Source: Amaurobius ferox (Eukaryota > Arthropoda > Arachnida > Araneae > Amaurobiidae). Taken from it: a DNA stretch of 64,000 nucleotides. The DNA lies in the NCBI GenBank assembly GCA_951213105.1, contig OX578134.1, positions 137,057,293 through 137,121,292 on the forward strand, written 5' to 3'. A program made the translations under genes and the position numbers. Positions 23,815 to 34,429 of the stretch are shown here, piece after piece. The stretch's first letter is position 1; the number at the start of each line of letters is the position of its first letter. The notes under the pieces were generated by a model that searched no databases, had not been told where the DNA came from, and was given only the letters and a program-made list of their open reading frames with translations.

Positions 23815-24107
23815 AATTCGATACCTTCTCCTAAATCTTAAAATGAAATATTAGAACGCATGTCACATCTTTTTTTGAAACTTCCGAAATCTCTTGTGTG
23901 CCTATTTGCAGCGGGCTCTCAAGATCTTGGTTTTTCACACAGTTGGAAGTATACTTCTTCTTGTGGTTCAAATTCGGTGCCTTCTCCTAAATCTTAAAAT
24001 GAAATATTAGAACGCATGTCACATCTTTTTTTGAGACTTCCGAAATCTCTTGTGTGCACCGGGCTCTCAAGATCTTGGTTTTTCACACAGTTGGAAATAT
24101 TGTAATT
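23815..24107 (+). repeat. Tandem duplication, period 156 bp
   Basis: Units start at AATTCG 23815 and 23971. Both contain CCTTCTCCTAAATCTTAAAA, CGCATGTCACATC, CTTGTGTGC and CAAGATCTTGG. They differ by few bases and a small deletion in unit 2. Surrounding DNA at 23355-24540 holds no recognised gene. Confidence 0.9.
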
Positions 24108-24540
24108 AAAATGTAAAATCCTCTGATGATCTTGTGGTGACCGATATTTTTTAAATTGTGACACCGGGTGCATTTTCTCAAGAATCGGTAATTTTGAAGC
24201 GGCCATTGTTAATTTACACCGTCCCACAAGTTATTTTTTCAAATGGTCTGTTGAGTGTTAAAAAAAGTGGATTAGGCCTCTTGGAGAAACCACTTAAAAA
24301 AACGCGCCATGGTCTTACCTCCAAGGTGGTGCGGAAAAGACCGTGGCAAATTCTTTTGTTTTTGAAAGAGTGGCCATTTCGCAAAAAAAAAGCGAGTCAC
24401 AAGTGACCAAATTGTATAAAATTAGTTTTTTTGGTGCACACCACTTCAATTTTCGTTCTTTCAAAGGATCTAATCAGCACCACAAGCGACCAAAATTGGA
24501 TCCATTTCAACTAGAATTGCACACAAACTAAAAAATAGTT

Positions 24541-24811
24541 TTTCCCTGCAATAAATGAAGGAAAGTATTGGAATGACGTCGAGATCTCTACCATACGAAA
24601 AAACTATTTTTAGCGTGACGTTTCTAATGGACTGCTTTAGTTATTTGACCAAATTTGGTTGACAAAATCTGGTAAATTGGAACCTGCCTTTTTTTTACGA
24701 AATACCCATAATCTAAAGAAAAAAAAAGACGTGCTCAATTTTTGAGGACTCAAGATATTTGAGCCCAATTGAATTAAACTAACGAAAGTCATGTGCTGTC
24801 CACATCAGATT
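24541..24811 (-). repeat. Family A-related short copy
   Basis: It runs from a GGAAAGTATTGGAATGACGTC end to CATGTGCTGTCCACATCAG, both being family A termini, but with most of the interior missing. It belongs to the subfamily at 14571-15388 (AAACTATTTTTAGCGTGACG word). Confidence 0.6.
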
Positions 24812-24813
24812 TT

Positions 24814-25095
24814 CACTTTCCAGGGAAAGTATTGGAACGTTTCAAGACAATACGTAAAAACTATTTTTAGCATGACGTCTTATGGACTGAATTTCATAAA
24901 ATTTGGTAGTTGATCCGTCTTTCTTTTTGCAAACGCAAAATCTAAACTACGTCTTGCTTGTTTTATACGTAATTTTTAACCGTTCTCGAAATATTGTATT
25001 TTTTTTTCTCCTACCAAATTCGTTCCATTAATCTGCACATCACGCTAAAAATGGTTTTTTCGTATTCTAGAAGTCTCGAAACGTGTTATAATCAC
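24814..25095. repeat. Family A-related fold-back
   Basis: It begins with CTTTCCAGGGAAAG (a palindrome). It carries GGAACGTTTCAAGACAATACG...CTATTTTTAGCATGACG in one orientation at 24834-24885. The reverse of that stretch (CACGCTAAAAATGG...CGTATTC...TCTCGAAACG) lies at about 25050-25085. Two 3' ends of the element thus face each other. Confidence 0.5.
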
Positions 25096-25249
25096 CCCCC
25101 CCCCTCAAATAAGAACGAAGGACCCTCTTTCGAACCTCCCCGCTTGGACGGTGACGAAATTCAGCACGTGAACGGGGGCTGGTTTCGAATGTGTATCAAA
25201 ATTAGCTCTTGAAGATCACTTTACCATGACATTATGATAGAAAATATCT

Positions 25250-25735
25250 ACTTCAGTTATCCACAGCTGGTGAGCTCAAATGAGAGCGAAACCGGTCCTG
25301 TTAACAGCATTAGTGACATGACTGGAGTTTTCTAATTTCAGATACTCTACTAATGTTGTTAACAGGAGCAAAACCGGTCCTGTGGTACTGCATCGTATGA
25401 ATCAGGTATGTAATTTTTACAATAATATAAAGCTCGCTTCTAATAAATTTATAGTGCAACTAGAGGCTAAAGAATGCTTAAAGTACCTCTTACTTGAATG
25501 CTATACTGGAAGTATAATAATTTTTTCCCTAATTAGTCAGCATGAGTTTTTAGAAAATTCAGTTATCCACAGCTCAAATGAGAGCGGAACCGGTCCTATT
25601 AACAGCATTAGTAACATGACTGTGTGTGTGTGGAGTTTTTTAATTTCAGCTACTCTACTAATGTTGTTAACAGGAGCTCTTTTTTTAGGAGTAAAACCGG
25701 TACCGTACAGGTGTGTCTTGTGAATCAGGTTTTAC
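25250..25735 (+). repeat. Duplicated unit, each with an 18-bp inverted repeat
   Basis: Two related units lie at about 25255-25400 and 25558-25735. In unit 1 the arms are at 25297-25314 and 25349-25366 (CCTGTTAACAGCATTAGT versus ACTAATGTTGTTAACAGG). In unit 2 they are at 25595-25612 and 25657-25674. ACCGGT words flank the arms on both sides in each unit. The loops are about 34 and 44 bases. Each unit could therefore form a stem. No coding role is apparent for the open frame that crosses unit 2. Confidence 0.75.
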
Positions 25736-27209
25736 AATAATATAACGATATAAAAAACAGATAGATTTAATTGTTATATTGCAAAGGCAATTTGAAACAA
25801 ATTTATATCATCAAAGAAATTTGGATGAACCCCTTTCAAATGAAAATCACTTCATTTCAAAGAGACGACTGTTTGATTATATTTTTGAGAGACTGTATTT
25901 AAAGTATTAACGTATGTAATACTTCGACCTGATTTAAATTTAAACCTTACAAAACTAAATAACAACTAATGTCCGTTTCACCATTTTATGATTAGATTAA
26001 ACGAAAATAGTTGTTAAGCCAAATTTCTATCATATAAACTTCTCTTAGGTAAACATTTTTTGCATATAAAATTTTGAACAAAGTGTTTGAAAATCTAAAG
26101 AATGTTTTTTTTAAGTCAAATGGCCAGGCACTTGACTCATCATCATTCGCATTTCAAAAAATTTAATTCAATTTTAGATTTTTCGTTAACAAATTAAAAT
26201 AGACATTTGAAAAGCTCCATAGTATTTTGGAAGAAATAATAAATTACAGACTAGCGCTATTCATAAATCCTATTTATTCACAATGCTTACCCATTTGAAT
26301 GGAAGAATTTTTAAATCTACGTTATTTGATGGGGTTACAATAGTTTGATTATATATTTGAGAGACTGTACTCTGCAGATACTGGTCACCTACAACTCAGA
26401 ATAAAAATTTCTACGAACTAAAAATATTGAACTGAGCCATCTCACAGCTCTCTCGCAAGGAAAGCTGGGTAAGGAAGCTTGTCATTTGGTTCTGTTATTG
26501 GTTCTCAAAGCGATAACGTATATTTGTCCACCCAAGCAGAAGGGGTAAAATTATTGACATTTCTGAAGATATTGCACAATTTCTAGGAATAGCTGAAATG
26601 GATTTTTTAAACAAAAAACAAAAAACGTTTGAAAAAGTGTATGACAGAAAAGAAGGCGTAATCTATCTCATAAATTTTTGATAGATAAAGAATCTAAATT
26701 ACTACTCTGACAGAAAAGGATTTGCAATCGTAAAAATATCATTAATTGGAAAAAATATGGATAATATCTGATACTATTGATCTGATACTTTGTGTTTTAC
26801 TGTTCTTCCGCTGAATATTTTAAAAATAATAAACTTTAACTGTGTTAAAAGTAGCTTTATATTGATTTCCTCAAGACGGCTCAATAATTTTTCTCAGGAA
26901 GGTATTCAATCCAATTCAATTGTTTTTTATCTGAAACTTGATTTTTAATTAGGACGAGTTCTACTAGAGGTCCGTCAAAACTATGAAATATGTTTTAATC
27001 GAAAAGCTATGAATGAAAACTTTAACGACTACAGAAATTCAAATCCTTTAGATCAGACAGCATGCGAGCAACATTCATTGCTTTCTACACTTTCTTTCAC
27101 ACAGCATGAGACCAACAAGATCAAATTAAGAAGTGCTGGAGTAAACGAACAAAATTTTATAAAACATGACAAATTTTTACCAAAATGATAACGCTATTTT
27201 CCTTAGGTA
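25736..27209. other. AT-rich stretch upstream of hAT pseudogene
   Basis: No gene is recognised. A TTTGATTATAT(T/A)TTTGAGAGACTGTA segment occurs at about 25872 and 26344. A polypyrimidine tract ending TTTTCCTTAG just before 27210 could have been a splice acceptor of the hAT transposase gene. Earlier exons were not identified. Confidence 0.4.
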
Positions 27210-29030
27210 TTGCACGTTGACGATTCAAATTGTATGTTTTGCAAAATATGTCAGAAAGCCAACATGAAAGTTGTGATGGCAATCAATGGTTCTGTTTGCT
27301 TCCAAAGGAGTAATTTAGTAAGACATGAAAAAACAATGGAACATAAAGTGGCTTTAAATAAATAAGCAAAAAGATGCAAAAGTTATGCATACTGTCATTG
27401 AAAAATTAAACAGTAATGTTCCAGAAAGGGATATAACAATATTTAAAACTAATTTACTTTCCAAGGAGGAATTGCCAGGGACGAAATACAAGTCAGTGAT
27501 GCTTTTGATGAAAGCATGTGGTAACGAAACAATCAGAGAACAGCACATAAACTTATCACATCATTCTACAACACCAATTCAGGGCATTATGTCTGATATC
27601 TTACAGTCAGAGCTTGAAAGTGAGATTAATGATAGTCCTTATATTTCCATTTTAATTGATGAGGCTGCGGATATTGCTGTGAATCATAAACTCATAATCT
27701 ATGCAAAATATCCAAGTAATAATGAACCACTTACGCTAAACTAAGGGCCACTTTGGGCAAACGCTAAACTAAGTGGAAAATGCAATTTCGATGCATTAAA
27801 ATGTGTATTGATCAATTTCCACAAAGAAGAATATATGCAAATGTCCAAGTTAGTTGGTCTTGCTACAGATGGGGCAGCAGTCATGATGGGAAAGAAGAAT
27901 GGTTTGTGGAAAAACAGCAAAATCTGACACCAACTCTTCTGCACTACCATTGAATTGCATACCGTTTAGCATATGCCATATCGCAAGCTGCAAATGTTAT
28001 AGACCTATTTCAGAATTTACAAAGAACTATTCACTGTATGTTTATTTTCACACATCTACAATAAGGTGGGTAAAACTAAAAGCAATTCAAGAAATATTAC
28101 ATGAACCTTCTATTCGCTTAAAACAGATTGCTACTGTCTAGTGGCTCTCTCTTAGCCGTGTTGTTGATGCTTGTCATATAAGTTATGATGCATTGGTGAT
28201 AACAACTGATATCGTTGAGAATAAACATTCATACAATGCTACAGACAAAGGGTCAAGTTTGTTAAGACATTGCACTGATTATGGTTTTGTTGCGATACTC
28301 TCCACCTTAAGAGATGTACTACTTCAAATAGTTGACCGTGTTAGTCCAATCTTTCAAAGTAATGGCATTGATTTTTCAACAGTTATAAATTAATTGTTTT
28401 CAACAATAAATCGGCTATAAATTATGAAAGAGGAGTCAAAAAGTGGCAAGCACTTGTCCGAAGTTTTAACGTCCATAAAAGCAACTGATTATTTTAAGGA
28501 TATGAAATTATCAGTTTGTGCAAATTCTAAAAAAGAATTTGATAATGTTAAAATAAAATGTGTATATCATTTAGCAGAAAACTTGAAAGATAGATTCAAT
28601 TTAGAGAAGTTGCATTTACTTCCTGATTTTGATCGGGTTTTAAATCCTAGCTATTCCATGTCTTTAAATGCTTCTAGATTGGACTCTTTAAATAAGTTAA
28701 TGAAACATTATAATTCTTGCACTTCCAATAAATACTTAGACGTAACAGAGGAGGAATTACAAGAATATTTTTTTCAAATGTAGTCTTTATATTGTAGAAA
28801 TTCCAGCATAAAGTTAAATGAGCTCTGCAAATTGATTTTGTCCTCCACAGTAGATGATATGCCAATGTACCCTGGATTTTCAGCACTTGCTCAAATAGCA
28901 TTGGTTATTCCTCTTTCAACAGTTGTCTGCGAGAGAGAATTTTCAACGCAAAATAGAATCAAAACTCCAAAACGAAGCAGACTGGCTAGGAAAAATGTGG
29001 ATGTTTTAACTGGGTTCAAACTTTTGTGAA
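27210..29030 (+). pseudogene. hAT-superfamily transposase pseudogene
   Basis: Successive frames give, in the right order for a hAT transposase: (1) a Cys/His finger with MFCKICQKANMKV and RSNLVRHEKTMEHK (27237-27362); (2) a long frame from 27385 ending in the first catalytic block, SPYISILIDEAADIA; (3) MSKLVGLATDGAAVMMGKKN (about 27846-27900), the second-Asp block (..TDGA..M.GK..G); (4) a block with AYRLAYAISQAANVIDLFQN, as in the hAT C/H-x-L-A-L motif; (5) spacer helices at 28193-28783; and (6) the C-terminal dimerisation block, LAQIALVIPLSTVVCEREFS (from about 28886). Frames are broken at least five times (stops near 27363, 27742, 27926, 28139, 28391, 28781). The finger and overall layout resemble hAT-derived ZNF862/KIAA1586-type proteins. 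No terminal repeats or 8-bp duplications were found around it. Confidence 0.85.
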
Positions 29031-29654
29031 AACAAAGAAAATGTAGAATGTAAATTTAATTTTGAGAAAGCTGTTCATTCATGAAAAAACCAAAAGCAAA
29101 GAAGGTTGGAATTTTAAAAGGAAAAAATTTAAATTACTTTACATAGTAGGTTTTTAATTTTCTTTTTCCCATATTTATTTACAACCATGTGGAGAAACTA
29201 AGCCAAAGATAAGGTAACAATTATAAGATATTTCATCATGAATTATATGATAAGTTATTTTTATGAAAAAATATTGTTAATAATACTATGGCGAATTCAT
29301 AATTCAAGATTGCTACTCTACTTGGAAAATTGACAAGAAATTTAAAAAATGTGATCCTAAAAGTCCAAAATTTAGTAAACATTTTAAAATCCATTTTATG
29401 AAGCTTATAAGGTATATTAATTGTGCTATCAGATATACAATATACTTTGCTTATTAAAATAAATAAAGAGTACAGTGCATTTTTTAAATCTTATTTTTTT
29501 TCAACGTAGAAAAGTCAGAAATTTATATCCTGTTGGGCGATAACCGAGTAATTTTTTATACAAAATACAATAAATTTACGTATCTGGAAATTTAAGGGTA
29601 AGTGTACAATGTGGGAGTTTCTTCTGGCTTCAGAATTGGAATAATTACACCGAC

Positions 29655-30385
29655 TTTGCCTAAAAAATGGAAAGTCGGTGTAGATATTCCAATTCCGAAG
29701 CTATGAGAAAATCCCACAGAGCTGAAGGCCCATCAGTCTACTCGCCACAATTAGTAAACAAACAGAGCGCATCATACACTCTAGAGTCAAACATTTCATA
29801 CCCCAACAATCCATCATTATACCTGAACATTCGACCTGAACAATTCAACCAAAAAGTCCCCCCCCCCCAATAAGATAAAGAATACTCCCATCCCCTACGT
29901 TAACACCTGCAAATATCTCGGAATACACTTTGATAAAAAAAAACCTAACCTTTAAACACCACATCTTAAATACTATCAGAAAATATAATATAGCCAGATC
30001 CAAATTATACCCAGTCTTACACTTGCCACTTGCAAATTACGTAAATAAAAGCACACTTTATAACACATATCTGTACTAAGACCAGTCCTGCTGTACGTAG
30101 TCGTTGTCTGAGGCTTCACCTCAAATACCAACTTCAAAAAGATCCAAACTTTCCAAAATTTAATTTTAAGCTCAAGTAGAGAAGCCCCAAGGTTTCTGAG
30201 AAATGACGTCATTCACAAGGACTTTGGAGTGAGACCCATTAAAAACGAAATCTAAAAAACTAGCTATTAACTTCTATAATAATATCCTCCTAATTCCTGA
30301 CCAAGAACTAATTAACCTAAAAAAATATGACCCACGTAATTGGAATTTCAGAAGACGCCCCAGGGCGTCAACTATTTTAATATAA
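29655..30385 (+). pseudogene. Jockey-like non-LTR retrotransposon, 3' reverse-transcriptase region, core deleted
   Basis: Frames read PKKWKVGVDIPIPKL then RPISLLATISK and ERIIHSRVKHFIPQQS, the opening blocks of a Jockey-clade reverse transcriptase. The sequence then jumps, at a 12-base C run near 29858-29869, to TCKYLGIHFD (about 29907), LTFKHHILNTIRKYNIARSK, RPVLLYVVVV, KIQTFQN and APRFLRNDVIHKDFGV. These are the conserved segments that follow the palm/thumb. The palm with the YADD catalytic motif is missing, along with roughly 100-150 residues. Stops and frameshifts are numerous. The preceding endonuclease and the ORF1 protein are absent, as in 5'-truncated, decayed LINE copies. The 3' end of the element lies somewhere between 30385 and about 30480. 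Confidence 0.8.
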
Positions 30386-30798
30386 CTATTTTCACCAGAA
30401 ATTTTATTAAAACTAGTTTCTTAAATTAGTTTGCCCCGGCTTCTACTTCGATTAATTTAAAAAAAATACTTAATTAAAACTCGGATCTTAAGCAATAAAC
30501 TTCAAATAAGGGAATATTGAATTATGAACAGAAACTGTAAATCGAAACTAAAGGTAGATTACAAACTCCCACACGGGAACCAATAGAAATCCACCTGATC
30601 TCCTACGAAAATATAAACAGACTGCGCAGTTTTCTGAGTATCACTCAAAATACCCTCTGGAGCACATTGTATATAATATCTTCTTATCAACCAGGAGATA
30701 CAGACCATAGAGGCTAGGAGCTCCAAAAACAGCGAAAGGGGGGGGGATAATTGTACATTTGTTAAAAGTTACTTCTATGGAAAGCAAAATACTTCTTC
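30386..30798. other. Non-coding, possibly LINE 3' flank
   Basis: A more GC-balanced patch at 30560-30740 has short coding-like pieces but no recognisable family. A G run (nine bases) lies near 30738. Confidence 0.35.
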
Positions 30799-30812
30799 AC
30801 ATCAAGACAAGG

Positions 30813-30850
30813 TTCTGGTAGGTCGGACGGTCTGAGTTTCAACAACAACA
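30813..30850 (+). mobile_element. SINE 3'-tail insertion, 38 bp
   Basis: TTCTGGTAGGTCGGACGG...CAACAACAACA equals the last bases of the SINE copies at 31830 and 55216. It is flanked by exact 14-bp direct repeats, ACATCAAGACAAGG, at 30799-30812 and 30851-30864. It is therefore a complete, severely 5'-truncated insertion event rather than decay of a longer copy. Confidence 0.9.
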
Positions 30851-30864
30851 ACATCAAGACAAGG

Positions 30865-31816
30865 AATATATTTACTCTTCTGGAAAAATTCTAACTCGAT
30901 CTCTGATTCCGTGCATAACTTTTCTAATTGTTGTAACTAACTGCACTCTCTATTTGGCACAGTGTTCTCGAATTCCAAGACAAAAGTTCAACACATGGGA
31001 CTAATTAAATGAAAAAATTTTAAAATAGAATATATCAATAAAATATTATCGGTACATATTAATTGTCAGAATATATATTTTATTTTATAATTTTAGCAAT
31101 ATCACAATCTGTGAAGAGATAACTGTTATCTATTTAGAACTTAACAAATGACTGTCCAGATGATTGACGTTACAAAAAATGACCCTTCGGTCATAGATAA
31201 AATTAAATGAAAATTTAAACTTAATATGGTAGAAATGTCGAAATCCGCGCCGAAAAATAATTTCAATTTTTGAAATTTTCCCTCATCACATTTTTTTATT
31301 TTGAGAAATAGTGATTCGAGATTAAATCGTCTAATTAACATTTTACACACGTCCCACTTTCATATTTATTGAAAATAAGCACTACTTTCTATAGAAAACT
31401 TTGAATGAAAGAAATGGGCGTGGCCAAATCTACTATGGATACACGTAGTTGGGTGCTACTTTGGATGCCCGTATTTTAACAGTTAAATCTTGTCGATATA
31501 TTTTAATTAATGTTTTGTATTATAATTTAAAAAAATTATCTGGATTTTCAATTTGTTTAATTCCTGGTAGAATTGCATTGGCCCCAAAATATTCAAAATT
31601 CATTTAAATTGATATATGCTTTTTTTTCGCTCAAAAAAAAGCTAAGCTAATACTAAAAGTGACGCTAAAGAGAAATAAAAAGCTATTTTGAAACATCATA
31701 TGAAATGTTGTGTATGGTAAAAAGCAGTTCTGGCTATATATCCCGCCAAATAACAAGGTACATAAAAATTATGATCGGAAAATAAACATATACTAGCAGT
31801 TAAAATTGGTATTTCA
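30865..31816. other. AT-rich stretch, nothing recognised
   Basis: No coding pattern or repeat family is seen between the two SINE insertions. Confidence 0.45.
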
Positions 31817-31829
31817 CACACCATTTTTA

Positions 31830-32215
31830 AGGCCAACGGCCGTACCGTGCTGAAAACACCGGTTCTCGTTAGATCACCGAAGTCAAGCAGCATCGGGCGC
31901 GGTTAGTACTTGGTGGATGACCACCTCGGAACACCGCGTGCTGTTGGCCATCTCGGGTGCGGTATCCCCGTGGTTTGCGCGCTAGATTTGCACGCTGCCA
32001 CAAATGCCGCCGTGTTCATGCGGAGTACGATCACGTTAAACATGTGGGTCCGTAAGTCCTTCCGAGAGGTTGGTGGTAGGGGAAGGAGGGTACGGTCCCT
32101 GTGGATGCCTCCCCCACTGGGTTCCGGTCTAAATTGGGTGGCACTTCCCGGCCGTCCATACAGTTACCTTACACCTTTCTGGTAGCTCGGACGGTCTGGG
32201 TCTCAACAACAACAA
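31830..32215 (+). mobile_element. SINE with 5S rRNA-derived head and B-box-less tRNA-like segment (copy 1)
   Basis: Order: a 5S rRNA-like head (about 31832-31951), a tRNA-like A-half (about 31952-32003), a body shared with the other copies (about 32004-32190), and a (AAC)n tail. Exact 13-bp duplications CACACCATTTTTA at 31817-31829 and 32216-32228 mark the insertion. The tRNA-like segment keeps the A-box half and the GATTTGCACG word but lacks about 30 bp, including the GGTTCGATTCC B box, relative to the copy at 55216-55504. The promoter is thus most likely the 5S internal control region. The protein frame crossing the body is an artefact. Confidence 0.9.
31832..31951 (+). rRNA. 5S rRNA-derived sequence (SINE head)
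   Basis: About 120 bp follow the 5S rRNA plan from end to end. It starts GCCAACGGCC. The middle has CACCGGTTCTCGT, GATCACCGAAGTCAAGCAGC and GGTTAGTACTTGG. It ends ACACCGCGTGCTGTTGGCC. The 5S A-box and C-box regions for TFIIIA/Pol III are recognisable. Deviations (for example GTTAGATCACC where GTCCGATCACC is usual, and TGGTGGATGACCACC for a GGATGGGTGACCGCC-type stretch) are scattered. Because it is joined directly to SINE sequence with no T-run terminator and lies within the target duplications, it is a retroposed derivative, not a chromosomal 5S gene. Confidence 0.85.
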
Positions 32216-32228
32216 CACACCATTTTTA

Positions 32229-33706
32229 GGCGAACATTCTTCGATCCTAGCTGACATTTTTTCTAATTTATTTGGTAATAACGGAACATTTTGGATCAAA
32301 GGAAGCGTTTGCGTATACAAAGAACTAAAACTGGAGCCGTTGCATCAACATTTTTCGACAGTCTGTGCGATTAATGCTATTCAGTCATTGCTATATCAGT
32401 CTAAAAACTATTAAATTCCTGTCATACTTCTATGATGTTAAAATCTTGCAGAACTATGGCAAATCAGGATTCTAATTTAAGTCTCATTAAAATACTTATA
32501 TTATACGTATATAAATTATGTATTGGAGAAAGTAAAAGTGTGACGAAAATATATCATGTTTTTATTTGCTTTGAAATTTCTATCGCAGTTACACAATAAT
32601 AGAAACAACAATAGGAAACACAATAGGAAACATACAATAGAAACAATAGAGAAAGACACACAATAGAAAAATTTTACGATAGAAAAATAGGAACTTGAAC
32701 TAACAAAATAGCTCAGTACAGGATAAAAATTTTAATGCCCATCAATATTTTGGACCCCTTTTATTTATGACATAAATAAATAATTCAGCAATTTGAATTC
32801 AAAGATTCACAGGCCATCAAAAATATTATAAAGAAGCATTTAATAAATTCAAGTCGAATATACTCCAAACAGCGACTTTATAATCAACTGATTTGCATAT
32901 AACATCATATTACTTCTACCGCTCAGTTAAAGATTTTGATATGGTGCTTTTCGAAAAATGATTGGAAGAATTCTGGAATCATTGCAATCGTCTTCTTTTT
33001 ACAAAGCCAAAAAAATTGTCTAATTGTGAAGAAAACTTTACTTTATATTATCTCTAACTTATTCATAGCAATTTGGATGGCCACTACATTCTTTTTACAA
33101 TTATCACCAGTAGACTTAAGTGTTCACAAAATAGTTAAAATATTACTTATTTAACATCTTCAAAGTACTACCTTGATTAGCGTCTTTACAACAAGCAAAA
33201 AATCACTACATAAATTGTTGCAGAAATAAGATGATAAAAATTCGACGATCACTTCGGAAATCCTTACAATTCTTTCATTCATCAGTGCAAAAAGTCAAGA
33301 GCTTAACGTCATATGAGAACCACGTGATGATGAAATTGCTAAACTACAGCAGCCGTGGCGCTACTAAGTGTGACAAAAAAAGAAATAAAATAAGAGAGAA
33401 ACAACACAAAAAAAGAAATACAGGAACAAAAAAATGCAGGAGTAAAAAAACAATAAAACAGCGAACAAATTAAACATGATCTTACTATAAGACAAAAAAA
33501 TAAGATGCAATAGGCAAATCACTAACCAGGTGATTGGAAATTTTATTTATATGAAATTCTTTAAAAATTTCAAATAAAAATTAAATTATCAATGTTATTC
33601 GTTGAGTCAGTGCATGGTTCTTATATTGCATTAAGCTCTTGGCTCATTTCGAAGGATAAACCTGATGCTTTTCCAAAAATATTGTACATTTCTCTTCATT
33701 TTATTT
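32229..33706. other. AT-rich stretch between SINE copies
   Basis: No gene is recognised. An imperfect array of AATAG(A/G)AA(A)CA words lies at about 32595-32690. The rest, including lysine-rich frames at 33231-33473, reflects low-complexity A-rich DNA. Confidence 0.5.
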
Positions 33707-33722
33707 ATGCAGCATTTGGTAG

Positions 33723-34108
33723 TTGTTGTTGTTGAGACCCAGACCGTCCGACCTACCAGAAAGGTGTAAGGTAACCGCTTGGACGGGCGGGAAGTGCCAC
33801 CCAATTAACCCGGAATCCAGTAGGGGAGGCATTCACAGGGACCGTACCCTTCTTCCCCTACCATAAACCTCTCGGAAGGACTTACTGACCCACATGTTTA
33901 ACGTGATCGTACTCCGCATGAACACGGCGGCAGTTGTGGCAGCGTGCAAATCCAGCGCGTAAACCACAGGGCTACCGCGCCCGAAATTTGCCAACAGCAC
34001 GCGGTGTTACCCAGGTGGTCACCCACCCAAGTTCTAACCGCGCCCGATGCTGCTTGACTTCGGTGATCTAACGAGAACCGGTGTTTTCAGCACGGTGGGG
34101 CCATTGGC
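33723..34108 (-). mobile_element. SINE with 5S rRNA-derived head (copy 2)
   Basis: Same architecture as 31830-32215, in reverse orientation. The tail GTTGTTGTTGTTGAGACCC is at the left and the 5S head (about 33989-34108) at the right. Flanking 16-bp duplications ATGCAGCATTTGGTAG occur at 33707-33722 and 34109-34124. It has the same junction between 5S end and tRNA-like A-half, and the same loss of the B-box segment, as copy 1. So the fusion predates both insertions and defines a subfamily. Confidence 0.9.
33989..34108 (-). rRNA. 5S rRNA-derived sequence (SINE head)
   Basis: On the minus strand this reads GCCAATGGCCCCACCGTGC, later GATCACCGAAGTCAAGCAGC, GGTTAGAACTTGG and GGGTGACCACCTGG. It ends ACACCGCGTGCTGTTGGC. 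It is slightly closer to a standard 5S in its last third than copy 1. It is part of the SINE and not an independent gene. Confidence 0.85.
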
Positions 34109-34124
34109 ATGCAGCATTTGGTAG

Positions 34125-34429
34125 TGTGATTCCTTTATTTATTTAAATAATAACGCTTTACGTTAAATACTACATTTTGATCGATTAAAGTTACCAAGTG
34201 TATAACATCACCAAAGCTCTTTAAACTAACTTCATCACAAATCTGTGACTGATAAAATAAATAAGTAAATATTATTTTCTCGGTCACTACTAATACGATC
34301 AAACCCTATAATTTCTTATATAGCAACATATTATTTAATATTAGCAAATAATCTTTCACATCTTAGCGAGCGATTATCATGTTGCAAAATTTTCAAAACA
34401 AAATAAATATAACTTTATACGACATCCAG
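34125..34429. other. AT-rich stretch, nothing recognised
   Basis: No gene or family repeat seen. Confidence 0.45.

Noticed and set aside
25382..25723. 113-codon open frame
   Set aside because: About half of it lies in the fold-back unit and the TG run; no family resemblance, and the related first unit is not open.
31832..31951. Stand-alone 5S rRNA gene
   Set aside because: The sequence is joined to SINE body without a T-run terminator and lies inside target-site duplications, so it is a SINE head.
31910..32185. 91-codon open frame, with an 86-codon counterpart on the minus strand at 55246-55506
   Set aside because: Both lie in SINE body and head sequence; the same peptide appears because the same repeat is present, and the copy at 33723 breaks the frame.
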